The notes under the pieces are model-generated. The model saw only the letters and a list, made by a program, of their open reading frames with translations. It ran no database searches and was not told the origin of the DNA. From Anaerosalibacter sp. Marseille-P3206 (GTDB lineage Bacteria; Bacillota; Clostridia; Tissierellales; Sporanaerobacteraceae), in NCBI RefSeq assembly GCF_900155565.1, contig NZ_FUHM01000001.1:124001-188000 (forward strand): a DNA stretch of 64,000 bases, given 5' to 3'. This document shows, in pieces, positions 52,727 through 62,672 of the stretch; within the stretch, counting starts at the first letter, position 1; each line of letters starts with the position of its first letter. A program made the position numbers and the translations under genes.

Positions 52727-55123
52727 ATGTTATTACCAGTGAAATGGCTTAAAGATTATGTAGATATAAATGTAGATTCAAAAGAACTATCAGACAAATT
52801 AACTCTTTCTGGTTCTCATGTTGAATCTATAACAAATTTGAACAATGGAATACAAAATGTTGTAGTTGGACATATATTAAAGATTAAGGAACATCCTAAT
52901 GCAGATAAATTATGCATAACTATAGTTGATGTTGGAGAAGAGGAACTTCAAATAGTTACTGGAGCAAATAATATTAGTGAAGGTGATTATGTACCAGTAG
53001 CACTTGTTGGAGCGAGGCTTCCTGGTGGTGTTAAGATTAAGAAAGGAAAACTTAGAGGTGAAGAGTCCTTTGGGATGCTATGTTCTTTAAGTGAATTGGG
53101 AATTAGTGATAGTGTAGTTCCTAAGGATATGAAAGATGGGATTTTCATATTAGATAAAGGGTATCCAGTGGGTATGGATATTAAAGAAGTTCTTGGCCTT
53201 CATGGTGAAGTAATAGAATTTGAAATTACACCTAATAGACCTGATTGTCTAAGTATAGTAGGAATGGCTAGAGAGACTAGCGCAACGCTTAATTCTAAGA
53301 TGAAATATCCTGAAATTGAAATAAAAAATGAAGAAGGAAATATTAATGATCTTCTAAGAGGAGTTGAAGTATTAGATAAAGATTTATGTAATCGTTATTA
53401 TGCTAGGGTTATAAAAAATGTTAAGATTGAAAGTTCACCACTATGGCTTCAAACTAGATTAATGGAAGCTGGAGTTAGACCGATAAACAATATTGTAGAT
53501 ATAACTAATTATGTTATGTTGGAATTTGGTGAACCACTACATGCTTTTGATTTAGATAAGATAGTTGACAAAAAAATATATGTTAGAACAGCCTTTGAAT
53601 CAGAAGAAATTAAAACCATAGATGGAGTTGAGAGAAAATTAAATCCTTCTGATTTAGTGATAGCTGATGGAGAAAAACCAGTAGCTATAGCGGGAGTAAT
53701 GGGTGGTTTTGATACAGAAGTTACTAACGATACAAATGTTATATTATTGGAAGCTGCTAATTTTAATGATAAGAGTGTAAGACTTACATCAAAGGCTCAT
53801 AACTTAAGAACAGAAGCATCTGCAAGATTTGAAAAAGGAATTGATTCTAATCTATGTGAAACTGCATGTAATAGGGCTTGTCAGTTGATTGAAGAAATTG
53901 GTGCTGGAATAGTAGTAGGTGGGATAATTGATAATTATCCAAATAAAAGGGAGATTAGCACAATAAGCTTAAGACCAGAAAGAGTAAATAAACTTCTAGG
54001 TGTTGAAATTGATAAGAAAAATATAATAGATATACTTAATGGACTAGAATTTAATGTTCTAGAAAAAGATGATTATTTAGAAGTTAAAGTACCAACTTTT
54101 AGAATGGATGTAGAAAGAGAAGTAGATTTAATAGAAGAAGTTGGTAGGATTTATGGGTTCCACAATATACCTAATAAGCCTTTAATGGGTGTTCTTACAA
54201 GAGCAGAAAGGCCTTATAATGTTATTATTGAAGATAAGGCAATAAGGGTTCTTCAAGGATTAGGTTTAAATGAAGTTATGACTTATTCATTTATAAGTCC
54301 AAAAGCATATGACAAAATCAAATTAGTTCAAAATAGTAGCAAAAGAGAATGTGTAAAATTAATGAATCCTCTTGGTGAAGATTATAGTGTAATGAGAACT
54401 ACCATTATACCAAATATTATGGATTTATTATCAAGGAATTTTAATTATGGTGTTAAAGAAGCTCTTACTTATGAAATAGGTAATATTTTTATACCTAGAG
54501 AGATTCCACTAGAAAGCTTACCATTAGAGAGAAGAACACTAACTATTGGTATGTATGGAAATGTTGATTATTTTTATTTAAAGGGTGTTATTGAAGTACT
54601 TCTTGATAGATTAGGTATTTCTGGATTTAGATATTCAAGGGAGGAAAATTTATCTACATTCCATCCTGGTAGAACAGCAAATATAGTTTATAACAATAAG
54701 GTACTAGGTATTATTGGAGAAGTTCATCCAGATGTATTAGATAATTATGATATTGAAGTTCCTGTTTATATAGGGGAATTAGATTTTGAAACAATAATAG
54801 AAGAGGCAAATCCAAATAAAAAATACAAACCATTGCCTAAGTATCCATCTATCACAAGGGATTTAGCAGTAGTTTTGGATAGGGAAATACCAGTGACTGA
54901 TATTGAAGATGTTGTTTGGAAGTATGGAGAAGGTATTATAGAAAAAGTAGAATTATTTGATGTATATGAAGGAGAACAGATACCAAAAGATAAGAAAAGC
55001 GTTGCTTTTTCTATCATCTATAGATCTTATGAAAAGACACTTAGAGATGAAGATGTAAGCAAAGTTCATGAAAAAATAGTTGAAGAAGTAGAAAAAACCT
55101 TTAAAGCAAATCTTAGAAGTTAA
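52727..55123 (+). CDS. pheT: phenylalanyl-tRNA synthetase beta subunit
   Basis: Large subunit of 798 residues, complete. Domains in order: tRNA-binding EMAP-like OB fold (about 40-150, VVVGHILKIKEHPNADKL), B3/B4 editing domain with ITPNRPDCLSIVGMARE and LEFGEPLHAFD, B5, the core, and a C-terminal anticodon-binding ferredoxin-like domain (YPSITRDLAVVLD). It starts at ATG 52727 after AAGGAGG and is in one operon with pheS. A terminator overlaps its stop. Confidence 0.97.
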   Translation: MLLPVKWLKDYVDINVDSKELSDKLTLSGSHVESITNLNNGIQNVVVGHILKIKEHPNADKLCITIVDVGEEELQIVTGANNISEGDYVPVALVGARLPGGVKIKKGKLRGEESFGMLCSLSELGISDSVVPKDMKDGIFILDKGYPVGMDIKEVLGLHGEVIEFEITPNRPDCLSIVGMARETSATLNSKMKYPEIEIKNEEGNINDLLRGVEVLDKDLCNRYYARVIKNVKIESSPLWLQTRLMEAGVRPINNIVDITNYVMLEFGEPLHAFDLDKIVDKKIYVRTAFESEEIKTIDGVERKLNPSDLVIADGEKPVAIAGVMGGFDTEVTNDTNVILLEAANFNDKSVRLTSKAHNLRTEASARFEKGIDSNLCETACNRACQLIEEIGAGIVVGGIIDNYPNKREISTISLRPERVNKLLGVEIDKKNIIDILNGLEFNVLEKDDYLEVKVPTFRMDVEREVDLIEEVGRIYGFHNIPNKPLMGVLTRAERPYNVIIEDKAIRVLQGLGLNEVMTYSFISPKAYDKIKLVQNSSKRECVKLMNPLGEDYSVMRTTIIPNIMDLLSRNFNYGVKEALTYEIGNIFIPREIPLESLPLERRTLTIGMYGNVDYFYLKGVIEVLLDRLGISGFRYSREENLSTFHPGRTANIVYNNKVLGIIGEVHPDVLDNYDIEVPVYIGELDFETIIEEANPNKKYKPLPKYPSITRDLAVVLDREIPVTDIEDVVWKYGEGIIEKVELFDVYEGEQIPKDKKSVAFSIIYRSYEKTLRDEDVSKVHEKIVEEVEKTFKANLRS

Positions 55124-55150
55124 AGGGGTAGATTAAATCTACTCCTTTAA
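55120..55150 (+). terminator. intrinsic terminator
   Basis: TTAAAGGGGTAGATT and AATCTACTCCTTTAA form a nearly perfect stem with one G-T mispair and almost no loop. It ends pheST, and the pheT stop is in its first arm. The T tract is weak. Confidence 0.7.
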
Positions 55151-55223
55151 CTTAATTAAAATAAAGGAAAATAGAAATTTAAGTAGAATACTTATATATA
55201 AAAATAAGGGAGAGGGTAAAGTT

Positions 55224-55769
55224 ATGACAGAAAAAAACAAAGTAGATGTATATATTGGTGGTCGTAACTTCACAGTAGTAGGAAATGAGACTGAAGAATA
55301 TGTTAAAAGTATTGCTGCTTATGTAAATAGTAAAATAAGAGAAGCTCAAAAGAAAAATGATAGATTAAATGATTCAATGGCTCAAATTCTTGTAGCTTTC
55401 AATATAGCAGATGAATATCATAGGGTTTATAAAGAATTAAATGAATTAAAAAAAGAGATTGTAGAGCCTATGCAAAAATACGAAGAAATGCTTGAAACAT
55501 TAAAAAATGCAAATAAGAGAATAGAGGAATTAGAAAATCAATGTAATTTATATAAAGATGAATTGCTTGAAACTAAACTAGATAGTGAAAATAAAGATAG
55601 AATGCTTAAAAAGTATAAACAAGCATCAGAATTAAAAGAAGAAGAGTTAAAAGAAAATCAGAAAATTATTAAAAATTTACAAGACAAATTGTTTGATAGT
55701 CAAATAGAACTAGTAGAGATAAAGAAAGAGTTAGACGAAACATTGAAACATTTTAACGAAAATAGTTAA
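55224..55769 (+). CDS. zapA: cell division protein ZapA, extended
   Basis: Protein of 181 residues, about twice the usual ZapA length. The conserved N-terminal part is VDVYIGGRNFTVVGNETEEYV and VAFNIADEYHRVYKELNELK. The remaining 90 residues are predicted coiled coil, rich in Glu and Lys. ZapA bundles FtsZ at the division site. It starts at ATG 55224 after AGGGAG. The U32 peptidase and mutS2 follow on the same strand. The extension is a long coiled coil common in clostridial forms. Confidence 0.85.
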   Translation: MTEKNKVDVYIGGRNFTVVGNETEEYVKSIAAYVNSKIREAQKKNDRLNDSMAQILVAFNIADEYHRVYKELNELKKEIVEPMQKYEEMLETLKNANKRIEELENQCNLYKDELLETKLDSENKDRMLKKYKQASELKEEELKENQKIIKNLQDKLFDSQIELVEIKKELDETLKHFNENS

Positions 55770-55799
55770 CTAAGTAAAGTAAGGAGGCAATATAGGCTA

Positions 55800-58235
55800 G
55801 TGATTAAAAAAGAAGATGGAATTGAATTATTAGCTCCTGTTGGAACTATGGAATCACTTTATGCTGCAGTGGAAAATGGTGCAGATGCAGTTTACTTAGG
55901 AGGTAAAGTTTTTAATGCAAGACAGTATGCTTCTAATTTTGGGATGGATGAATTAAAAGAAGCTGTAAAATATGCTCACTTAAGAGGTACAAAAGTATAT
56001 GTTACTGTAAATATATTGCTAGAAAACAAAGAACTTGAAGAAGCTGTTGATTATATTAAAAATTTGTATGAAATAGATGTTGATGGGTTAATTGTTCAGG
56101 ACTTGGGATTAGTACATTTAATAAAGACTTTGTTTCCAGATTTTGAACTTCATGGTAGTACTCAGATGACAATTAACAATTTACAGGGAGCGTTATTTTT
56201 AGAGAATCTGGGGTTTAAAAGGGTAGTTTTAGCAAGAGAAGTTTCAACCAAAGAGATAAAATACATTAAGGATAATTCTAATTTAGAACTTGAAGGTTTT
56301 ATTCATGGTGCACTTTGTGTTTGTTATTCTGGACAGTGTCTTATGAGTAGTATCATAGGAGGTAGAAGTGGAAATAGAGGAACTTGTGCTCAACCTTGTA
56401 GAATGCCATATTCAATTGTGAGTTTAAAGAATCAAGAATTGGTAAGTGAGCAATTTATAAAAAAACATATATTGAGTACCAAAGATTTATGTACTATTGA
56501 AAATATAGATGATGTAGTTAATTCTGGTTTAAAGTCATTAAAAATTGAAGGAAGAATGAAGAGACCAGAATATGTAGCATTGGTTGTAAGTAAGTATAGA
56601 AAAGCCTTAGACAAAGGGGTAAATTCTATAACAGATGAAGACAAAAAAGAATTACTTCAAATATTCAATAGAGGTTTTACAAAGGGTTATTTATTTAATG
56701 ATTTTGGGAAAAGCTTTATTTCTCTAGATAGACCAGATAATAGAGGTGTATATATAGGGAAAGTAGAAAATATTGATAGAAAAAATATGTATATAAAATT
56801 AATAGATGATTTAGACATAGGAGATGGAATAGAGCTGACCACTGAAAAGGGAGAATATGTTGGAGTAGTAGCTAATACTTCAAGCAATAAGGGGAGTATT
56901 TTGAAACTAGATAGGATTAGAAATGTTTCCATAAGTTCTCCTGTTTATAAGACATCAAGTGTTTCACTACTAGATAGAGCTAAGAGCACATTTGTTGGAG
57001 AAGAGAAAATTAAATATCCTTTAAAAATGGAAGTGAATATTTCTATTGGCAATCCTGCTACTTTGAGTATTTATGATGGAGAAAATGTTATACATGTAGA
57101 AACAGAACAACTAGTAGAAAAGAGCCAGAAAGTTTCTCTAACTAAAGAAAAAATCGAAAAACAATTGTCTAAATTAGCAGATGAGCCTTATTGTATTGAT
57201 ATTATGGATATTTACTTAGAAGAAGGTTCTTTTTTATCTTTAAGTAGTTTAAATGGTTTAAGACGAGATGGTATAGATGAACTGAATAAAAAGAGGATGA
57301 ATTTCAATAATAGAAGTAATGTTAATAAAGATCTCTTACGCAAAACAGAAAAGGAATTTTTCAAATATGAAGATGAAAAGAAAGATTTAAGTGGGAAGAA
57401 ATTAAGTGTAAAAGTATCAAATATCAATCAATTTGAATCTATTGATTTAGAAAAATTAGATCGAATTTATCTAGGATTCTATGAAGATATTGATAATTGT
57501 ATAAAAGAAGTAAAGAAGGCAAAGAAGGAAGTATTTTTTTATACTGATAAGATATATACTGACAAAGGATTAAGATTATTAGGAGAAAATTTAGATCGAA
57601 ATTCAGATTATTTAGATGGTATCTCTGTATCTAATATAGGGACATTAAATTTTGTAAAGAACAGATTAAATTTACCTATTCATGGGGATATTGGTCTAAA
57701 TGTATTTAATAGCTATACTGCTAGACTATTAAGAGAAAGAAACGTAAGTAGTATTACTTTATCTCCTGAATTGACATTAAAACAAATAGAGGATGTTATT
57801 GATAGAGTTAGCATGCCTTATGAGGCAATTGGATACGGATATTTACCTCTTATGGTTATGAAGCATTGTCCTATGTCTCTGATAAAAGGTTGCAATGGAG
57901 ATAGTGAATGTAGTATTTGTAAATTTAATTCAGGATATGGTCTTGAAGACAGGAAAAATATAGTCTTTCCATTTAGAAGACAAAATAGTACAACTACCAT
58001 TTATAATAGTGTTCCATTGGTTATTATTGAAGATTTGAACACATTATTTGACAAAGGACTTCAAATGATAAGATTGGATTTTACTTATGAAGATAAAGAT
58101 ATTTCTATGATACAAGACGCTTATTATAACAGATTGCATGGAAAGCTAAAAGAGAGAGATTTAACACAAGTACTAGAACATTTTAGGGAAGACGCAGGTT
58201 TTACTAAAGGACATTTCTTTAGAGGTGTATTATGA
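55800..58235 (+). CDS. U32 family peptidase with DUF3656
   Basis: Large protein of 811 residues of the U32 family. The N-terminal TIM-like domain has LLAPVGTMESLYAAVENGADAVYLGG, given by its site at residues 9-34, and the U32 signature GALCVCYSGQCLMSS near residue 163, with GNRGTCAQPCRMPY. A DUF3656 and a C-terminal cysteine cluster follow (HCPMSLIKGC with CSIC). E. coli RlhA, a related U32 protein, hydroxylates 23S rRNA, so RNA modification is likely. The start is GTG 55800, twelve bases after AAGGAGG. Confidence 0.9.
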   Translation: MIKKEDGIELLAPVGTMESLYAAVENGADAVYLGGKVFNARQYASNFGMDELKEAVKYAHLRGTKVYVTVNILLENKELEEAVDYIKNLYEIDVDGLIVQDLGLVHLIKTLFPDFELHGSTQMTINNLQGALFLENLGFKRVVLAREVSTKEIKYIKDNSNLELEGFIHGALCVCYSGQCLMSSIIGGRSGNRGTCAQPCRMPYSIVSLKNQELVSEQFIKKHILSTKDLCTIENIDDVVNSGLKSLKIEGRMKRPEYVALVVSKYRKALDKGVNSITDEDKKELLQIFNRGFTKGYLFNDFGKSFISLDRPDNRGVYIGKVENIDRKNMYIKLIDDLDIGDGIELTTEKGEYVGVVANTSSNKGSILKLDRIRNVSISSPVYKTSSVSLLDRAKSTFVGEEKIKYPLKMEVNISIGNPATLSIYDGENVIHVETEQLVEKSQKVSLTKEKIEKQLSKLADEPYCIDIMDIYLEEGSFLSLSSLNGLRRDGIDELNKKRMNFNNRSNVNKDLLRKTEKEFFKYEDEKKDLSGKKLSVKVSNINQFESIDLEKLDRIYLGFYEDIDNCIKEVKKAKKEVFFYTDKIYTDKGLRLLGENLDRNSDYLDGISVSNIGTLNFVKNRLNLPIHGDIGLNVFNSYTARLLRERNVSSITLSPELTLKQIEDVIDRVSMPYEAIGYGYLPLMVMKHCPMSLIKGCNGDSECSICKFNSGYGLEDRKNIVFPFRRQNSTTTIYNSVPLVIIEDLNTLFDKGLQMIRLDFTYEDKDISMIQDAYYNRLHGKLKERDLTQVLEHFREDAGFTKGHFFRGVL

Positions 58236-58258
58236 TTTTTTAGCATCGAGGTGATAAT

Positions 58259-60637
58259 ATGAATAATAAAACACTAAAAGTATTAGAATACTATAAAATA
58301 GTTGAAAAGTTAAAAGAAAAGACCGAATCATCTTTAGGGAGAGAATTAGCTAGTAAACTGGTTCCATCAACTGATTTATTAGAGGTTAAAAGAATTCAAA
58401 ATGAAACTGAAGAAGCTTTTACCCTATTAATTAAAAGAGGTAATCCGCCTCTTTATGGAATACAAGATATTTCCATTGAATTGAAAAGAGCTGAAATAGG
58501 AGGAACACTAACGCCTGGTAGTTTACTTAAAATTTCTGATTCTCTTAGAGTTTCAAGGAGTCTAAAAAAATATCTAAGTGAAAGTAAAGAAGACAGGGGT
58601 TCGAATTATCCTATATTAGAAGAGTTAATAAGTTCATTGTCGACATTTAAATATATTGAAGACAGTATCAATAATGCTATAATAAGTCCAGAAGAGATAT
58701 CAGATAATGCTAGTCCTACCCTTAGAAATATAAGAAGGCAAATAATATCTAAAAACGAAGCTATTAGAAATAAATTAAATTCAATAATTAATTCAACAAG
58801 CAATAGAAAATTATTGCAAGATAGTATTGTAACTATTAGAGAGGGAAGATATGTTGTACCAGTTAAGCAAGAAAATAAGTCTAATTTTCCAGGTTTGGTT
58901 CACGATCAATCTGCAAGTGGTGCAACATTATTTGTTGAACCTATGGCTTGTGTAGAATTAAATAATGAGTTAAAAGAATTACAAATAAAAGAACAGAAAG
59001 AAATAGAAAGAATATTATCTGAATTGACCGAATTAGTTGAAGAGAAGAGTGAAAGTATTAGAGAAAATCAAAAGATATTAGAAACTGTGGATTTCATTTT
59101 TGCCAAGGGAAAACTTGCACTTGAAATAGATGGAACAAAGCCGATTATCAATAATAGTGGATATATAAATATTAAGGGAGCAAGGCATCCACTATTAAAT
59201 GTAAAAAAAGTAGTACCAATAGATGTATATATAGGGGAGGATTTCAATACTCTTGTGATTACAGGTCCAAATACAGGTGGAAAAACTGTTACATTAAAGA
59301 CAGTGGGACTACTGACATTGATGGCACAATCAGGCCTTCATATACCAGCTAACCATAATTCTCAAGTATCTGTATTTGATAACATCTTTGCAGATATTGG
59401 AGATGAGCAAAGTATTGAGCAGAGTTTAAGTACATTTTCATCTCATATGACTAATATTGTTAGTATACTTGAGAATGTAGATGAAAATAGTTTGGTTTTA
59501 TTAGATGAATTGGGAGCTGGAACCGATCCAACTGAGGGAGCGGCATTGGCTATGTCTATATTAGATTATCTTCATGGGATAAATGTTAGGACTATAGCCA
59601 CTACACATTATAGTGAGTTAAAGGTTTATGCACTAACAAATCAAGGTGTGGAAAATGCTTCTGTTGAATTTGATGTAAAGACTTTGAGCCCTACTTACAG
59701 GCTTTTGATAGGTGTACCAGGGAAATCTAACGCTTTTCTTATATCAAAGCGACTTGGACTTAGTGATTATATAATTGATTATGCCAAAAATCTTATTTCT
59801 AAAGAAAATATTGAATTTGAAGATGTACTACAAGCAATAGAAAGAGATAGAATAATAGTTGAAGAAAATAAATTAGAAGCAGAAAAGCTTAAAATAGAAA
59901 TAGAAGAATTGAAGAATGAATTAATCTTTGAAAAAGAAAAGGTAGAAAAGAAGAAAGAAGAAATAATTCAAAAGGCAAAAGAACAAGCTCGTAATATTTT
60001 AAAGACTGCTAAAGAAGAGTCAGATGAAATAGTAACAGAATTAAGAGAAATATCATTCGAAATTGAAAAAGAAAAAAATAAAAAAATTCAAGAATCTCAA
60101 GATAAATTAAAAATGAGTCTTGATGAAGTTGAACAAGATTTGGCAAAAAATCTGTTGGAAGCTAAAAGTAGCAAACCTCCTAAAAATTTAAAGATTGGAG
60201 AAACAGTTGAGATTATATCCCTTGATCAACAGGGAACGGTGCTTTCTGCTCCTGATGAAAATGGAAATGTGAATGTTCAAGTGGGGATAATGAAAGTAAA
60301 TGTTCATATTACAACTTTGAAGAGAGTAAAAGAGAAGGCTATTAAAGAATCACAAGTAAGTACAAAGAATATAATAAAAAGTAAAGCCCAAAATGTAAAA
60401 AATGAATTAGATTTAAGGGGAAAAACATTAGATGAAGCGCTACTAGATTTAGACAAATATTTAGATGATGTTTATATTGCTGGATTAAAACAAGCATATA
60501 TAATTCACGGAAAAGGTACAGGAGTTTTAAGAGAGGGGATAAGGAGTTTTCTTAAGACTAATAGGCATGTTAAATCTTATAGACTCGGTCATATAGGAGA
60601 AGGTGGAAGTGGAGTTACGGTAGTAGAATTAAAATAA
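58259..60637 (+). CDS. mutS2: endonuclease/ribosome-rescue ATPase MutS2
   Basis: Protein of 792 residues. MutS-type core with Walker A ITGPNTGGKTVTLK (about residue 334), Walker B LVLLDELGAGTDPTEGA, and a middle coiled coil (about 515-640). A KOW-like segment (LKIGETVEIISLDQQGTV) precedes the C-terminal Smr nuclease domain, which keeps LDLRGKTLDEA and the HGKGTGVL motif. MutS2 of Bacillus acts on collided ribosomes and limits recombination. It starts at ATG 58259 after GAGGTG, 23 bases after the U32 gene. Confidence 0.96.
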   Translation: MNNKTLKVLEYYKIVEKLKEKTESSLGRELASKLVPSTDLLEVKRIQNETEEAFTLLIKRGNPPLYGIQDISIELKRAEIGGTLTPGSLLKISDSLRVSRSLKKYLSESKEDRGSNYPILEELISSLSTFKYIEDSINNAIISPEEISDNASPTLRNIRRQIISKNEAIRNKLNSIINSTSNRKLLQDSIVTIREGRYVVPVKQENKSNFPGLVHDQSASGATLFVEPMACVELNNELKELQIKEQKEIERILSELTELVEEKSESIRENQKILETVDFIFAKGKLALEIDGTKPIINNSGYINIKGARHPLLNVKKVVPIDVYIGEDFNTLVITGPNTGGKTVTLKTVGLLTLMAQSGLHIPANHNSQVSVFDNIFADIGDEQSIEQSLSTFSSHMTNIVSILENVDENSLVLLDELGAGTDPTEGAALAMSILDYLHGINVRTIATTHYSELKVYALTNQGVENASVEFDVKTLSPTYRLLIGVPGKSNAFLISKRLGLSDYIIDYAKNLISKENIEFEDVLQAIERDRIIVEENKLEAEKLKIEIEELKNELIFEKEKVEKKKEEIIQKAKEQARNILKTAKEESDEIVTELREISFEIEKEKNKKIQESQDKLKMSLDEVEQDLAKNLLEAKSSKPPKNLKIGETVEIISLDQQGTVLSAPDENGNVNVQVGIMKVNVHITTLKRVKEKAIKESQVSTKNIIKSKAQNVKNELDLRGKTLDEALLDLDKYLDDVYIAGLKQAYIIHGKGTGVLREGIRSFLKTNRHVKSYRLGHIGEGGSGVTVVELK

Positions 60638-60641
60638 AGGC

Positions 60642-60670
60642 TTGAATAAATCTTGATTTTGCTGTATATT
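60642..60670 (+). promoter_or_regulatory. promoter of the argS T-box transcript
   Basis: TTGAAT (60642-60647), 17 bases, TATATT (60665-60670), about 20 bases before Stem I. Confidence 0.55.
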
Positions 60671-60689
60671 ATTAATTAACTAATTTAAT

Positions 60690-60917
60690 ATGACAAATCC
60701 TGTGAAAGGGAGAGTAGGATATTTTCTTTGATTTAAGCGAGCTAGGGATGGTGGAAGCCTAGCAATCAAATTATATTTGAAGAGGACCCTGGAGGATACA
60801 TCTGAAAAATTTAGTAGGATGATACGCCATTGGCGTTATAAGATACAAGTGGGTATTTGTACCAACTAGAGTGGTAACACGGGTGACTCTCGTCTCTTTT
60901 TTGAGACGGGAGTTTTT
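60690..60917 (+). promoter_or_regulatory. T-box leader (Arg, AGG) of argS
   Basis: Stem I begins near GAAAGGGAGAGTAGGAT. The specifier loop reads TTGAAGAGGACC, with AGG at 60783-60785 in the register of the neighbouring leaders. The T-box AGAGTGGTAACACGGG lies at 60867-60882. The terminator pairs ACTCTCGTCTC with GAGACGGGAGT and ends in TTTTTT. Confidence 0.92.
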
Positions 60918-60957
60918 TCGTATTTAAGTATAATTTTTATAAATGAGGAGGGTATAT

Positions 60958-62658
60958 ATGATTAAATTTAAAGAAGAAGTAGTAAAACTGATATCTCAAA
61001 TAGATAGTGGATTGGAAAAGGAGGAAATTGAATCTCTTATAGAGATTCCACCATCCCACGAAATGGGGGATTATGCATTTCCATGTTTTAGATTGGCAAA
61101 GACTTTTAGAAAAGCACCAAATTTGATTTCTGCTGAATTAGTTGAAAAAATAGGTGAAAATGAATACTTTGAAAAAATTGAAAGTGTAGGACCATATATG
61201 AACTTCTTTGTGAAGAAGGAAGCTATAGCAAAGACTGTACTTGAAGAAGCAAAACAGAAAAGAGATAAATTTGGTTCATCTAAAATGGGCGAGGGCAAAA
61301 CTGTTTTGGTAGAGTTCTCTTCACCTAATATAGCTAAGCCATTTCATATTGGCCATATAAGAACTACAATAATAGGTCATGCTCTTTATAGGATATATAC
61401 TTTCTTAGGATTTGATACTGTTGCAATAAATCATTTGGGTGATTATGGAACTCAATTTGGGAAATTAATAGTAGGATATAAAAATTGGGGAGATAAAGAA
61501 ACTATAGAAAAAGATCCAATAAATGAACTTTTAAAGCTTTATGTAAAATTTCATGAGGAAGCTGAAAAAAATCCAGCTCTTGATGATGAAGCAAGAAATT
61601 GGTTTAACAAATTAGAACATCAAGATGAAGAAGCTTTGGAATTATGGCATTGGATGAGAGAAATTAGCTTAAGTGAATTCAATAAAGTGTATGATATGCT
61701 TGGAATAAAATTCGATTCACTTGCAGGTGAAAGTTTTTATTCAGATAAAATGCCAAGAGTTATTGAAGAATTAGAAGAGAAAAAATTACTTGTAAAATCA
61801 GAAGGTGCAGAAATAGTAGATTTAGAATCTTTTGGTTTGCCACCAGCATTAGTTAAAAAGAGTGATGGTTCTACTCTTTATGTTACTAGGGATATTGCAG
61901 CTTCAATTTATAGAAAAGAACATTATGACTTCTACAAGAACATTTATGTAGTAGGTTCTGAACAAATATTACACTTCAAGCAATGGATGGCAATTGTAAA
62001 ACTTATGGGATATGATTGGGTAAAAGATTGCATTCACGTACCATTTGGTATGGTAAGTCTTGAAGACGGTACTATGTCTACTAGAAAAGGAAGAGTTGTA
62101 TTTTTAGAAGATGTACTTAAAAAAGCTATTGAAAAAACTCATGATATCATAGAAGAAAGAAATCCAAACTTAGAAAATAAAGAAGAAGTTGCAAAACAAG
62201 TTGGAATTGGTGCTATTGTATTCCAAGAATTGTTTAATGGAAGAATAAAGGATTATGTATTCTCTTGGGATAAGACATTGAGTTTTGAAGGAGAAACTGG
62301 TCCTTATGTACAATATGCTCATGCAAGAGCAAATAGATTACTAGATAAGGGAGAATTTTCTTTAGAAGATGATATAGATTATTCACTATTAAATTCAGAA
62401 GAAGAAATGGCTATAATAAAATTATTGTATGACTTCCCAAACACAGTAATAAATAGTGCTGAAAAATACGAGCCTTCTTTTGTTACTCGTCATATTACAG
62501 AAATAGCTAAATCATTTAATAGATTTTATCACAACTGTCCAATATTAAGTGAAGATGAAGAGATTAAAAAAGCTAGATTACTATTGGTATATGCAACTAA
62601 AGAAGTTTTAAAGACAGGACTAAATCTATTAGGTATAGAGGCTCCAGACAAAATGTAA
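60958..62658 (+). CDS. argS: arginyl-tRNA synthetase
   Basis: Class I synthetase of 566 residues that charges tRNA-Arg. The N-terminal Arg-specific domain (1-110) is followed by the HIGH motif in SSPNIAKPFHIGHIRTT (near residue 125), the TRDIAASIYRKE block, MSTRKGRVV in place of KMSKS, and the helical anticodon-binding domain with GPYVQYAHARANRLL. It starts at ATG 60958 after GAGGAGG, behind an Arg T-box. An unknown gene follows after 14 bases. Confidence 0.97.
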   Translation: MIKFKEEVVKLISQIDSGLEKEEIESLIEIPPSHEMGDYAFPCFRLAKTFRKAPNLISAELVEKIGENEYFEKIESVGPYMNFFVKKEAIAKTVLEEAKQKRDKFGSSKMGEGKTVLVEFSSPNIAKPFHIGHIRTTIIGHALYRIYTFLGFDTVAINHLGDYGTQFGKLIVGYKNWGDKETIEKDPINELLKLYVKFHEEAEKNPALDDEARNWFNKLEHQDEEALELWHWMREISLSEFNKVYDMLGIKFDSLAGESFYSDKMPRVIEELEEKKLLVKSEGAEIVDLESFGLPPALVKKSDGSTLYVTRDIAASIYRKEHYDFYKNIYVVGSEQILHFKQWMAIVKLMGYDWVKDCIHVPFGMVSLEDGTMSTRKGRVVFLEDVLKKAIEKTHDIIEERNPNLENKEEVAKQVGIGAIVFQELFNGRIKDYVFSWDKTLSFEGETGPYVQYAHARANRLLDKGEFSLEDDIDYSLLNSEEEMAIIKLLYDFPNTVINSAEKYEPSFVTRHITEIAKSFNRFYHNCPILSEDEEIKKARLLLVYATKEVLKTGLNLLGIEAPDKM

Positions 62659-62672
62659 AGGAGAATGCATAA

